Origin: Rhizobium sp. ICMP 5592
Lineage (GTDB): Bacteria > Pseudomonadota > Alphaproteobacteria > Rhizobiales > Rhizobiaceae
Assembly (NCBI RefSeq): GCF_009498525.1
Contig: NZ_QSNT01000004.1
Span: 124,001 to 188,000 of the forward strand
Reading direction: 5' to 3'
DNA length: 64,000 bases
Positions within the stretch are counted from its first letter, which is position 1. Every line of letters starts with the position of its first letter. Below, piece by piece: positions 36,094-46,351 of the stretch. The position numbers and the translations under genes were made by a program. The notes under the pieces were generated by a model. It was not told the origin of the DNA and did not search any database. It worked only from the letters and a program-made list of their open reading frames with translations.

Positions 36094-37083
36094 TCAGACA
36101 GCCTTGCGGCGCGGCGAACGGGCCATCAGCCGGGCATAGGCGATCGCCGAAAGCATGTTCACATGATTGGCCTTGCCGGTTCCGGCAATGTCGAAAGCGG
36201 TGCCGTGATCGACGGATACCCGATCGATCGGCAGTCCCAGCGACACGTTGACGGCGGTCTCGAAGGCGACGAGCTTGATCGGGATATGGCCCTGATCATG
36301 ATACTGCGCAATGATGAGGTCGAAAGCTCCATTATAGGCGCGCGCAAACACGGTATCGGCCGAAATCGGACCGACGACGTCGATGCCCTTCGCCCGTGCC
36401 TGCTCGACGGCCGGTGCCAAAAACTCCATGTCCTCGGTGCCGAACAGGCCATTTTCGCCGCAATGCGGATTGAGGCCGGCAACGGCGATGCGCGCCGTCT
36501 TGCCGAGCCGCAGGAAGTGATTGTGTCCGGCCTCGATGGTCGCCAGCACGCGCTCCGTCCTCGCCCGTTCGATCGCACCCTTGAGCGAGACATGGGTCGA
36601 GACGTGAATGGTGTTCAACCGCTCGGAGGCCAGCAGCATGAATGAGCTTTTAGAACCCGTCAGATGCGCCAACAGGCCGGTATGGCCGTCGAAATGATGG
36701 CCGGCGAGGTTCATCGCCTCCTTGTTGATCGGCGCGGTGACAATGACGTCGGCCGCGCCCGACATGGCAAGATCGACGGCGCGGCTGATATAGCGCACCG
36801 AGGCATCGCCGGCGACCGGACTGACCTTGCCGATCTCGGGCAAAGGCGCGCCGAGCTCCACTTCATCGACCGCAATCCGGCCAGGGCCGGCGATATCCGT
36901 GGGCGCGAACACTAGCCCGGTCGCAGCAACGCGATCGGCGCGCTCAAGCGCTTGGATATTGCCGACGATCACGAAATCGCGGCGTTCCTCCTCCGGCATC
37001 GCCGCCAGCGCCTTGACGATCACTTCCGGGCCGACGCCCGCGGGATCGCCCAGGGTCACCGCGACTTTCGCATTCCTGTCCAT
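36094..37083 (-). CDS. pdxA2: PdxA2-type 4-phosphate dehydrogenase (D-threonate/D-erythronate type)
   Basis: This 329-residue protein of the PdxA family has the metal-binding histidines expected from PdxA: THVSL, GLNPHCGENG and AQYHDQGHIP (three well-placed His). The NAD-site end DHGTAFDIAGTGKANH is intact. PdxA2 paralogues oxidatively decarboxylate D-threonate or D-erythronate 4-phosphate to DHAP rather than serve vitamin B6 synthesis; a DUF1537 kinase gene in the same locus (46348) supports that role. ATG 37083, nine bases after AAGGGA, is preferred over ATG 37092. Confidence 0.82.
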   Translation of the reverse strand: MDRNAKVAVTLGDPAGVGPEVIVKALAAMPEEERRDFVIVGNIQALERADRVAATGLVFAPTDIAGPGRIAVDEVELGAPLPEIGKVSPVAGDASVRYISRAVDLAMSGAADVIVTAPINKEAMNLAGHHFDGHTGLLAHLTGSKSSFMLLASERLNTIHVSTHVSLKGAIERARTERVLATIEAGHNHFLRLGKTARIAVAGLNPHCGENGLFGTEDMEFLAPAVEQARAKGIDVVGPISADTVFARAYNGAFDLIIAQYHDQGHIPIKLVAFETAVNVSLGLPIDRVSVDHGTAFDIAGTGKANHVNMLSAIAYARLMARSPRRKAV

Positions 37084-37108
37084 CAGTCCCATTCCCTTTC
37101 ATCGGCAC

Positions 37109-38242
37109 TCAGAAGGCGGCTTCGTAGATCGCGCGAATATCAGCACGCGACAGATCACGCGGATTATTATCGAGCAGCCGACGGATGGCAAAGGCATCGT
37201 CCGCCATCGCGTCGAGATCATCTTTCGGGACGCCGAGGCCGGAAAGCGTCATTTCGATGCCAAGCTCAGCGCAGAATGCGTAGGCGGCATCGAAGACCGA
37301 TTGGATACTATCCGACACCCTGCAACCGAGCGCATCCATGACGGCCCTCGTCTTTTCCGGAACAGCCGGCGTGTTGAAGGCAAGCACATGCGGAAAGATC
37401 AGCGCATTCGCCGCCCCATGGGCGACATGCCAGCGCGTGCCGAGCGGATAGGCCAACGCATGACCGCCGGCAGTATTGACCGGGCCGAGGCAGAAGCCGC
37501 CATAGAGAGACGCAAGCGACAGGCCGGCGCGTGCCTCGGCATCGGAACCGTCCCTGACCGCCCGTGCCAGATATTTGCCGACGAGCCGGGTTCCCTCGAT
37601 CGCATAGAGATCGACCATCGGATGCGCCTTGCGGTTGGTAAAGGCCTCAACGCAATGGGCCATGGCGTCGACACCGGTTGCCGCCGTTATACGCGCCGGA
37701 ACAGTAAAGGTCAGCGCCGGATCGATGACGGCGATGTCGGCCAGCATATGCAAGCTCTCGACAGCGAGCTTGGCCTTGGTGTCCGGGTCGGTGACCAGCG
37801 CCCGAATACCGGCCTCGCTGCCGGTGCCGGAAGTCGTCGGCACCTGCGCCAGCGCGACGCGGCGGGGGCCCTTGACCTTGTTCGGGCCGACAACCTCCTG
37901 CAGGCTCTGCGACGAGCCGACCAGAACCGCGGCGAGCTTGGCGAGATCCATGGCGCTGCCGCCGCCGAAACCCACCACGAGATCAGCCTCGGCCGCATTT
38001 GCCACCGCAAGAACCCTGTCAAGATTGGCGGTATCCGGTTCCGGCGTCACATCGGCAAAGACCGTCACATCGCCTTTCAGGGCGAGTCCATCGACGCGCT
38101 TCGCATTGAACGCATCGGAGATAACCAGAATGCGGCCATAGCCTTTCTCGCTCGCCCATTTACCGAGGCGCTCCGCCGTGCCGACACCAAACTCGATCAG
38201 ATGCGGCCGGACGATTGTAATAGGCGAATCCAAGCTGACCAC
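37109..38242 (-). CDS. Iron-containing alcohol dehydrogenase
   Basis: This 377-residue protein has the group-III alcohol dehydrogenase pattern: NAD-site VVGFGGGSAMDLAKLAAVLV, VPTTSGTGSEAG, and metal ligands around DAMAHCVEAFTN, GGHALAYPLGTRWHVAHGAANA. It reads like the maleylacetate reductase/lactaldehyde group. It lies between pdxA2 and a sialidase-like gene on the same strand, so it may act on a short-chain sugar or acid intermediate of the same pathway. The substrate is not known. Confidence 0.87.
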   Translation of the reverse strand: MVSLDSPITIVRPHLIEFGVGTAERLGKWASEKGYGRILVISDAFNAKRVDGLALKGDVTVFADVTPEPDTANLDRVLAVANAAEADLVVGFGGGSAMDLAKLAAVLVGSSQSLQEVVGPNKVKGPRRVALAQVPTTSGTGSEAGIRALVTDPDTKAKLAVESLHMLADIAVIDPALTFTVPARITAATGVDAMAHCVEAFTNRKAHPMVDLYAIEGTRLVGKYLARAVRDGSDAEARAGLSLASLYGGFCLGPVNTAGGHALAYPLGTRWHVAHGAANALIFPHVLAFNTPAVPEKTRAVMDALGCRVSDSIQSVFDAAYAFCAELGIEMTLSGLGVPKDDLDAMADDAFAIRRLLDNNPRDLSRADIRAIYEAAF

Positions 38243-38297
38243 CGGACTGCTCCTCCCTGTGGATGCCGCGGCATCCAGCTGTCACGAAGATGTAAAT

Positions 38298-38308
38298 TTG
38301 TTATACAA
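38298..38308. promoter_or_regulatory. Candidate FadR-type operator upstream of the dehydrogenase gene
   Basis: TTGT-TAT-ACAA is an 11-bp palindrome with the GT-N3-AC core, 56 bp upstream of the dehydrogenase start. A related palindrome occurs at 40538. They may be sites of the FadR-type regulator encoded at 47428. Confidence 0.4.
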
Positions 38309-38355
38309 TACGACTTTGTTTGGCAAGCACCCGCTCCCGGTCAGTCGATCGGCAT

Positions 38356-39543
38356 TCATCCAATCACCTCCGGCGACAGTCGTACATATTTGATGGCGCG
38401 GCGATAATAGGTGTAGGCGACGTGCACCACGCCATCCGCTCCCTGCACGATCGACGGATAGGAAAATTCGCGATTGAGCGAATCCTTCGAATTGTTACTG
38501 AGGCAATAACCGTCGCCGGTATCGAGATCGATCCGGCGCGGGAAGCTTGCGCCGCCATCATTGGAGAAGGCAAGGCTGAGCGGCGCTCGCGGCACGCCCC
38601 AGACTGCTTTCCGCCGCTCAGGCATCTGCGATGGAGCAACGCCGATCGCCTCCCCGCCCTCGATCTCGTCATAGAGCGACTGCCGCCTGGCATCCGACAT
38701 CAATGCGTTGGAATCGTTGTAAACCATTGCGATAGCGCCGCTTTTCAGCTTTGCAGCCTGGATGGAAGAATTGTTATTCGGTAGATCTATCGGCTGCGGT
38801 GCACTCCAGCTCTCGCCGCCATCCGTCGAGCGACTGGCAAGCACGGACTGGGCAAAGCGGTTGCGATAGAAGGCGACGAGATCGTCACCTTCTAGCGGAA
38901 CGATGTTCATATGAACCGCGCCGAGACTGTCCGGCACCGCCGTCATCACCCAGTTCTGGCCTTGGTCATGCGAGATCAACACCCCGGCCGTATCGGCATC
39001 ACCCGTCCAGCGCTCGCCGGGCAATCCGACGCAGCGAAAGACCGGGAGCAGCCAAGCGCCGCGACTGTTCACGATAATCGGCTGGCGGACAAACGTGCCA
39101 GGAAGATCGCAAAGTATGCGAACCTCGCCGAAGGTCTTGCCGCCATCCGCCGAAACCCGGTATTTGACAACCGATCCATCCTGATTCCCGGATGTCTGCG
39201 AGGTATAGAGAAGCCAGACATGTCCGTCAGGAGCATTGAAAATCAACGGGTTCTGCTCTGATTTAGTCGGATCATCGGACATTTTCTCCGGCGCCGACCA
39301 GCGCGCAGCACCAGGGGAGAGGCGCGACATGTAAATAGAGATATCGCCCATGCCCTCCATCGTGCCGCCAAACCACACGCAGGTCAGCGTTCCATCGGGA
39401 AGAAAGGCGAGATTAGCGGCGTGATTTTGAATGCAGGGAGACGGGAGATAGGCATCCGCTCGTCCCTCTCCCGTGGGGTTGGCAAGGATCTCGCCCGTCA
39501 TAAGTGCCGGCACGGCGTCCGGCTGCAAGCCAGAGAAGGTCAT
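38356..39543 (-). CDS. Sialidase-fold (BNR/Asp-box) protein
   Basis: This 395-residue beta-propeller has Asp-box repeats SADGGKTF, SHDQGQNW, STDGGESW and SNDGGASF, separated by 60-80 residues. The N-terminus lacks an export signal, so it is probably cytoplasmic. It could be an exo-glycosidase acting on an imported glycoside, or a hydrolase of another type; the family is broad. It lies between the alcohol dehydrogenase and a DHDPS-family lyase gene, with which it overlaps no sequence but shares a strand. The ABC importer on the other strand (40747) may supply its substrate. Confidence 0.8.
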   Translation of the reverse strand: MTFSGLQPDAVPALMTGEILANPTGEGRADAYLPSPCIQNHAANLAFLPDGTLTCVWFGGTMEGMGDISIYMSRLSPGAARWSAPEKMSDDPTKSEQNPLIFNAPDGHVWLLYTSQTSGNQDGSVVKYRVSADGGKTFGEVRILCDLPGTFVRQPIIVNSRGAWLLPVFRCVGLPGERWTGDADTAGVLISHDQGQNWVMTAVPDSLGAVHMNIVPLEGDDLVAFYRNRFAQSVLASRSTDGGESWSAPQPIDLPNNNSSIQAAKLKSGAIAMVYNDSNALMSDARRQSLYDEIEGGEAIGVAPSQMPERRKAVWGVPRAPLSLAFSNDGGASFPRRIDLDTGDGYCLSNNSKDSLNREFSYPSIVQGADGVVHVAYTYYRRAIKYVRLSPEVIG

Positions 39544-39554
39544 GATCGCTCTCC

Positions 39555-40460
39555 TTATGGCAGCTTGGCGTAGGCATCGGAAAGGGATGCACGATCCGCA
39601 TCGCTAAGCGGCATCAGCGGCGCGCGCGTTCGCCTCCATGCCGCATCGCCAGTCTTCAGCCCGATCATCGCCTTGATCGTCGGGATCTGCACATAGGCGT
39701 TGGACAGCGTGCGATAGGCATTGATGCGCGCCTGGGCCGCGTCGACATCGGCGGCATGCGTCTCGTCATGGACAAGGTCATATACAGTGCGCAATGAATC
39801 CGCGACGAGATTGGACGTCGCCGTGATGCAGCCGGCGCCGCCGGCTTTCAGCAGCGGCAGCAACAGTGGGTCGGCGCCGGCGAGGACGGAGAAGCCGGGA
39901 TAGGCAGCGATAATCGCCTGCATATTATTGAAATCGCCCGCAGATTCCTTGATGCCGACGACGGTGTCGCCAAACGCCTCGATCAACCGGCCGATCAGCG
40001 GCACGGAGAGCGGCACGCCGGAAACCTGGGGAATATGATAGAGGATGACCTGCAAGCGAGGATCCGCAACCGTCTCAAGCACCTGCGAATAGGCAGCAAA
40101 GAGCCCGTCGTCGGAAACACCCTTGTAGTAGAATGGCGGCAGCATCACCACTTTGGTGACGCCGAGTGAAAGCGCATGCCTGGTGAGCTCCACCGTCTCA
40201 GGGATGGCTGTTACGCCCGTTCCCGGAAGCAGTCGATCGGCCGGAATTCCCGCCTTCAGCGTCGCCTCGAGGATTGTTCGGCGTTCGCTCGATGAGAAGG
40301 AATTCGCCTCGCCGGTTGTGCCGAGAAGCGCGACGCCATGACAGCCCTCATCCAGGAGACGCTGGCAATGTTCGGTGAACAATCCCAAATCCGGACTGCC
40401 GTCGGCATTCAACGGCGTTGCGGCCGCGCTGAATACGCCTGTAATCTTGTGATCGCTCAT
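39555..40460 (-). CDS. DHDPS/N-acetylneuraminate lyase-family aldolase
   Basis: This 301-residue TIM-barrel lyase has the Schiff-base lysine in TVVGIKESAGDFNN, the catalytic tyrosine in LQVILYHIPQVSG and the nucleophile-side GTTGEANSFSSSERR. DapA itself, N-acetylneuraminate lyase, KDG-type aldolases and 2-keto-3-deoxy-acid dehydratases share this frame; the exact reaction is not readable. ATG 40460 follows GGGGAGGACGAT. It is the first gene of the minus-strand half of the locus, facing the ABC importer. Confidence 0.87.
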   Translation of the reverse strand: MSDHKITGVFSAAATPLNADGSPDLGLFTEHCQRLLDEGCHGVALLGTTGEANSFSSSERRTILEATLKAGIPADRLLPGTGVTAIPETVELTRHALSLGVTKVVMLPPFYYKGVSDDGLFAAYSQVLETVADPRLQVILYHIPQVSGVPLSVPLIGRLIEAFGDTVVGIKESAGDFNNMQAIIAAYPGFSVLAGADPLLLPLLKAGGAGCITATSNLVADSLRTVYDLVHDETHAADVDAAQARINAYRTLSNAYVQIPTIKAMIGLKTGDAAWRRTRAPLMPLSDADRASLSDAYAKLP

Positions 40461-40746
40461 ATCGTCCTCCCCGGATGAGCACGGCGGGCGGCAAAGCAGC
40501 CCGCAGAATGATGTTTTCATCAGCCCAGCTCACAATGTTGTCAATATGACAATGCACGCAAGATCCATTTTCATTTTTCAAGCGACTGAAAATAGTACAT
40601 AAATTATTTTCTTCAATCGAATCTGCTTATTTCAAATTAATTTTTATTGACATATTTACATTATCAGTCGAGTGTTTGCGCCCGTCATGACGCTCTTCGG
40701 GAGAGAGAAGTTGAGGCGTCACGGATTCTGTTTTTGGGAGGAACGG
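40461..40746. promoter_or_regulatory. Divergent promoter region with FadR-type palindrome
   Basis: This 286-bp gap separates the lyase and ABC importer genes and becomes markedly AT-rich (about 40560-40670). A perfect palindrome TTGTCA-ATA-TGACAA lies at 40538-40552 and matches the FadR-subfamily operator pattern. TTGACA at 40647 could serve as a -35 element for the importer operon, but no convincing -10 is at standard spacing. Confidence 0.5.
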
Positions 40747-42387
40747 ATGACTGAGCGGAAGACTGCGCCAAAGACGCAGGTGTCGCGCCGCGACGCATTG
40801 AAGCTGAGCCTTGCAGCCGGCGTCGGGCTGACGATTTTCGGGATGAATGCGCGCATCGTGCTTGCCGATGAGGGCCAGGTGCTGAAGGTCGCCAATCCCG
40901 CTTTCGATCAGGACTGGTCGCCGTTGCGCGGCGGCGGCAGAACCTTCCGCTGGAACTCGATCTGGTGGGCCTCTCCGATGTATTTCGACAGCGACGGCAA
41001 GATCCAGCCATATGTCTTTGCCAGTTGGGAGACGTCCGACAACAAGGTCTGGACCTTCAAGATCGATCCCAAGGCCGTCTTCTCCGATGGCAGCAAGATC
41101 ACCTCGACCGATATCAAGGGCTCGTGGGAAGTGGCCTCTATGCCGAACACGAAGAGCCAGCGCGCCGATCAGGTGCTGAACAAGGTTCAGGGCTACAAGG
41201 ACATCAGCAACGGCGCGGGCACGGAACTGACGGGCGTTGCGACACCCGACGAGAGCACCGTCGTCGTCACGCTGAGCGAGGTCGACCCGATCTTCTTCAT
41301 GCGCCTTGCCAACCATATCGCGCCGATCACCAAGGCAGCGCAGTCCCGCGGCAGCGACGGTGAAGAGATCGTCGATTGGTACAAGCCGGAAAACAAGCCC
41401 GTCTTCTCCGGTCCGTTCAAGCTCATAAGCATCGACATCGACGCCGGCAAGCTCGCCTTCGAGCCGAACGAGAATTTCTTTGGCCCGAAGCCGAAACTGG
41501 CACGCATCGAAATCACCTCTATCGAGGATAACGTCACCGCGACGTCGCTGATCAAATCAGGTGAATTCAATGCCCATACCGAATTGATAACCTCGACGAT
41601 CATCCAGGATCTCGGCCCCGAATTCTCCGCCGGCCCACTCATCCCGACCAGCCAGCACTTCTGGTTCAACACGTCCCGCGCACCGATGGACGATCCGAAG
41701 GTTCGTCAGGCGCTGATCATGGCGGTCGACCGCGACGGCCTGTTCAAGGCGTCTTATCCGGATGGCCCGCACAAGAAAGCCGACCAGATCCTCAACGCCG
41801 TGCCCGGCACGGAGAATTCCGGTTTCGAACCCTACCCCTATGATCCCTCAGCGGCCAAGAAGCTGCTCGCCGAGTCGAGCTATGGTGGCCCGGAGCGGCT
41901 GCCGAAGATTCTGTTCGTCGGCATTTCCGCGCCTGCCATTCAGGCGGCCGCGCAGTTCATCGCCGAGCAATGGCGCCAGAACCTCGGCATCACCGCCGTC
42001 GACATGAAGCCGCAGCAGGATTCCTATGCCGGCCCGGACCAGAACTCGGTGCAAATCTTCCGCGACGATGTCGGCACCCGCGTTCCGGACGCCGTCTCCT
42101 ATCTCGCCGGCTGCATCGCCTCGACCTCGTCAAATGCGCAGAACAAGCTCGGCGGATACAAGAACGACAAGGTCGATGCGGCCCTTGCCGAAGCGGCCAC
42201 CAAGGCGGCGGACGATCCGCAGCGTGTCAAGCTCGCGCAGGATGCCCAGAAGGCTTTCCGCGACGATTGGGCCTTCATTCCATGGTACTCTCAGGCGATG
42301 TCGCGCTGGGCCACCAAGGAGGTCAAGGGCATGGACAAGAACCTCGACTGGCAGGTTGTGGCGCCCTGGGACATTTCGATCGGCTAG
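40747..42387 (+). CDS. Opp-type ABC substrate-binding protein, Tat-exported
   Basis: This 546-residue SBP_bac_5 protein has a twin-arginine signal (VSRRDALKLSLAAGVGLTIF), so it is exported folded. ATG 40747 follows GGGAGGAACGG; the earlier in-frame ATG at 40672 is unlikely. The mature domain has FKIDPKAVFSDGSKITSTDI and RQALIMAVDRDGLFKASYPD. The large pocket family binds peptides, oligosaccharides and glycosides. It begins the plus-strand operon that continues with two permeases, two ATPases and a DUF1537 kinase. Confidence 0.92.
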   Translation: MTERKTAPKTQVSRRDALKLSLAAGVGLTIFGMNARIVLADEGQVLKVANPAFDQDWSPLRGGGRTFRWNSIWWASPMYFDSDGKIQPYVFASWETSDNKVWTFKIDPKAVFSDGSKITSTDIKGSWEVASMPNTKSQRADQVLNKVQGYKDISNGAGTELTGVATPDESTVVVTLSEVDPIFFMRLANHIAPITKAAQSRGSDGEEIVDWYKPENKPVFSGPFKLISIDIDAGKLAFEPNENFFGPKPKLARIEITSIEDNVTATSLIKSGEFNAHTELITSTIIQDLGPEFSAGPLIPTSQHFWFNTSRAPMDDPKVRQALIMAVDRDGLFKASYPDGPHKKADQILNAVPGTENSGFEPYPYDPSAAKKLLAESSYGGPERLPKILFVGISAPAIQAAAQFIAEQWRQNLGITAVDMKPQQDSYAGPDQNSVQIFRDDVGTRVPDAVSYLAGCIASTSSNAQNKLGGYKNDKVDAALAEAATKAADDPQRVKLAQDAQKAFRDDWAFIPWYSQAMSRWATKEVKGMDKNLDWQVVAPWDISIG

Positions 42388-42433
42388 TCCGCGCTGATCG
42401 CGGACCTCTTCGACCAACAACTGGGAGGTGACC

Positions 42434-43390
42434 TTGCTACGCTATGTGCTGACCCGGTTTGCTATCTGGATTCCGTCAGTGCTGATCGTGATGCTGGCCG
42501 TCTATGCGCTGGCATTCTACGGCGCTGGCGATCCGATCAAGCTCATCTTTCTGCGCGCACCCGGCGATGTCGCCTATAATCCGCAGCGCATCGAGGCCAT
42601 CCGCGAGAGCGCCGGCCTCAACAAGCCGTTCATCGTCCAGTTCGGCCTTTACATCTGGAACCTGCTGCACGGCCAGTTCGGCAATTCGCTGAGCTCCGGC
42701 CGATCCGTCTGGGCGATGGTCTCGGCGGCGGCACCGGTATCCTTCCAGCTGGCGCTCTGTTCCATCATCCTGACGACGATCGTGGCGATTCCGCTCGGCA
42801 TGATCGCCGCGCTGAACCAGAACACGCGTATCGACTATGCGATCCTCGGCTCCGCCCTCTTCCTCTGGGCGATCCCGGCCTATGTTGCCGGCCCGCTCCT
42901 GATGGTCGGGTTGATCGTCCTTCTGCCGGGCGTGAAGGTGCCCTATGGCTGGGGTGGCATTCTCGACCTGCGTATTCTGTTGCCGCTCATCGTCCTCTCC
43001 TTCCAGCCGATTGCCCTGATCGTGCGCCAGACACGCGCCGCCGTCATCGAAATTCTGTCGGAGGATTTCGTCCGCACCGCCCGCGCCAAGGGCGTGCCCG
43101 AGATCATCGTCGCGCTTCGCCATATCCTGCGGCCGGTGCTGACGCCCGTCGTTACCCAGCTCGGGCTGATCATGATCACCATCGTCAACGGCGCGATCTT
43201 CGTCGAACTGGTCTTCGGCCTGCCCGGCCTCGGCCGGCTGACAGTGCAGGCACTGATCAATTCAGACTATCCCGTCATCCTGGCGATAACGCTCATCGGA
43301 TCTTTCCTGGTGATGCTGTCGAACCTTCTGGTCGACGTGCTCTATCCGTTGCTCGATCCGCGCGCCAACGATGCAAGAAGGAGCCGCTGA
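42434..43390 (+). CDS. Opp-type ABC permease (DppB-like)
   Basis: This 318-residue permease begins at TTG 42434 (leader LRYVLTRFAIWIPSV) behind GGGAGG and a 5-base gap; a GTG six bases earlier is covered by the ribosome site. It has a DppB-like periplasmic loop (ESAGLNKPFIVQFGLYIWNL) and the EAA loop RTARAKGVPEIIVALRHILR. It forms the channel with the next gene, 2 bp downstream. Confidence 0.91.
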   Translation: MLRYVLTRFAIWIPSVLIVMLAVYALAFYGAGDPIKLIFLRAPGDVAYNPQRIEAIRESAGLNKPFIVQFGLYIWNLLHGQFGNSLSSGRSVWAMVSAAAPVSFQLALCSIILTTIVAIPLGMIAALNQNTRIDYAILGSALFLWAIPAYVAGPLLMVGLIVLLPGVKVPYGWGGILDLRILLPLIVLSFQPIALIVRQTRAAVIEILSEDFVRTARAKGVPEIIVALRHILRPVLTPVVTQLGLIMITIVNGAIFVELVFGLPGLGRLTVQALINSDYPVILAITLIGSFLVMLSNLLVDVLYPLLDPRANDARRSR

Positions 43391-43392
43391 CC

Positions 43393-44348
43393 ATGTCCGC
43401 CGTCCCCCTCTCCCCGATCGTCAGTGAAGAAGAGCCGCCGGTCAGCCTGTGGCGCGACGCATGGTACCGCCTGAAGCGCAACAAGCTCGCCATCTTCGGC
43501 CTGATCGCCGTCACCATCCTCGCCTTTGCCGCCATTTTCGGGCCATATCTCACACCCTATGACTATCTGAGCCAGGATCTCCAGGCGCGAAATGCGGCCC
43601 CTTCGCTGCATCATCTGTTCGGCACCGACGATCTCGGCCGCGATGTCTTCAGCCGCGTCGTTTTCGGCACGCGCACCGCCTTTCTGGTTGCGATCGTCGT
43701 CACCTTCATCGCCGTGCTGATCGGCCTGGTGCTTGGCGCCATCGCCGGCTTCTTCGGCAATCCGTTCGACTGCGCCATCATGTGGCTGACGGACATGACC
43801 ATGTCGGTCCCGAACCTCCTGCTCGTCGTCGTCATCAACGCATCGCTGAAGTCGCCGATTTCGAAATGGATGGAGGCGCGCTACATGGCAACGCTCAATC
43901 CCTTCTATCGCGAGACCATTTGGGTCGATTTCATGCTGGTCTTCGGCTCGATGGCGCTGATCTCCTGGCCGCCCTATGCCCGCCTTGTTCGCGCCCAGGT
44001 GCTATCGGTCCGCAGCCGGCCCTATATCACGGCGGCGCAGGCGCTCGGCCTTTCCAACTGGATCATCATGAAGCGCTACGTCGTTCCCAACGCGCTCGGA
44101 CCGCTGATCGTCTCCGTCAGCGCCGGGCTCGGAACCGCCATGGTGCTCGAAAGCGCCTTCAGCTTCCTCGGCATCGGCGTCAATCCGCCGACGCCGAGCT
44201 GGGGCAACATGATCTCGGACGGCCTGCGCGTCTGGCAGCATTATCCCCACCTCCTCGCCGCTCCGGCGGCCGTCCTCGGCCTTGCCTCGGTCGCCTTCAG
44301 CTTCCTCGGCGACGGCCTCAACGACGCGCTCAATCCGCGGGGCAGCAA

Positions 44349-44352
<4 letters not shown>
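43393..44352 (+). CDS. Opp-type ABC permease (DppC-like)
   Basis: This 319-residue DppC-type permease has N-terminal cytoplasmic residues, helix LAIFGLIAVTILAFAAIFGP, HHLFGTDDLGRDVFSRVVFG and the EAA loop AAQALGLSNWIIMKRYVVPN. An internal insert, SKWMEARYMATLNPFYRETI, between helices is longer than in most DppC proteins. The stop overlaps the next start (ATGA). Confidence 0.91.
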
Positions 44353-45355
<1,003 letters not shown>

Positions 45356-45359
<4 letters not shown>

Positions 45360-46351
45360 TGAGCGTCCAACCGCTGCTCAAGATAGAAAACCTGGTCAAG
45401 CATTTCCATGTCCGGCTCGGCGCCTTCGGCGAACGGGCGGCGACTGTTTATGCCCTCGACAATGTCAATCTGGAGATAATGGAGGGCGAGACGCTGAGCC
45501 TAGTCGGCGAATCCGGCTGCGGCAAGTCGACCACCGGCTTCACTATTCTCAACCTCTACAAGGCAACCAGCGGCCGGGTCATCTACAAGGGACAGGATCT
45601 TGTGATACTGGGCGAGAAGCAGATGCGGCCCTTCCGCCGCGATCTGCAGATCGTCTTCCAGGATCCCTATTCGACGCTCAATCCACGCATGACGGTCGGC
45701 GAAGCGATCGGCGAGCCAATGCTCTTCCACAAGCTCTGCACCAAGGCCGAGCTGAAGGACAAGGTCGCAACGCTTCTGACCGACGTCGGCCTGCCGACGC
45801 GCTTCGCGCAGCGCTATCCGCACGAGCTCTCCGGCGGCCAACGCCAGCGCGTCGTCATCGCCCGCGCGCTTGCCTGCCAACCGAAATTCATCGTCTGCGA
45901 CGAAGCGATCTCGGCGCTCGATGTGTCGATCCAGGCGCAGATCATCAATCTTCTGCTCGACCTGCAGGAGAAATACGGCCTGACCTATCTTTTCATCGCA
46001 CATGATCTGGCCGTCGTTCGCCACATCAGCACCCGTGTCGGCGTCATGTATCTGGGCCGTCTGGCGGAGCTTGCGAGCCGCGAAGAGCTTTTCGGCAACC
46101 CGCTGCATCCCTATACCAAGGCACTGCTCTCGGCGGTTCCGGAAACCGATCCGGTGCTGGAGCGCAGCCGCACCCGCCAGATCCTGCAGGGTGACGTGCC
46201 GAGCCCGCTCAACCCGCCAAGCGGCTGCCGCTTCCATACGCGCTGCCCGATTGCGATGGACCTTTGCGGCACGACCGCTCCCGAGTGGAGGCAAGCCAAA
46301 CCCGGTCATCTCGTCGCCTGTCATGCGGTCAACACGGGAGCGGATGCATGA
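45356..46351 (+). CDS. Opp-type ABC transporter ATPase (DppF-like)
   Basis: This 331-residue ATPase has Walker A GESGCGKST, LSGGQRQRVVIARAL, FIVCDEAISALD (Walker B) and the cysteine-containing C-terminus PPSGCRFHTRCPIAMDL. The start overlaps the preceding stop by 4 bp, as does the following kinase start, so all six genes of this operon are coupled or nearly so. Confidence 0.93.

Noticed and set aside
36094..37092. Housekeeping pdxA (vitamin B6 synthesis)
   Set aside because: It is in a catabolic locus with a DUF1537 kinase and FadR-type regulator and lacks a ksgA/surA neighbourhood; PdxA2 fits better.
38356..39543. Secreted sialidase virulence factor
   Set aside because: No signal peptide, and the neighbours are catabolic enzymes; a cytoplasmic hydrolase of a metabolic pathway is more likely.
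43782..44348. A 525-codon frame beginning at 43782 and running into the ATPase gene
   Set aside because: The first 189 codons are out of frame with the permease gene and look non-coding; the real ATPase start is ATG 44349 with an ATGA overlap.
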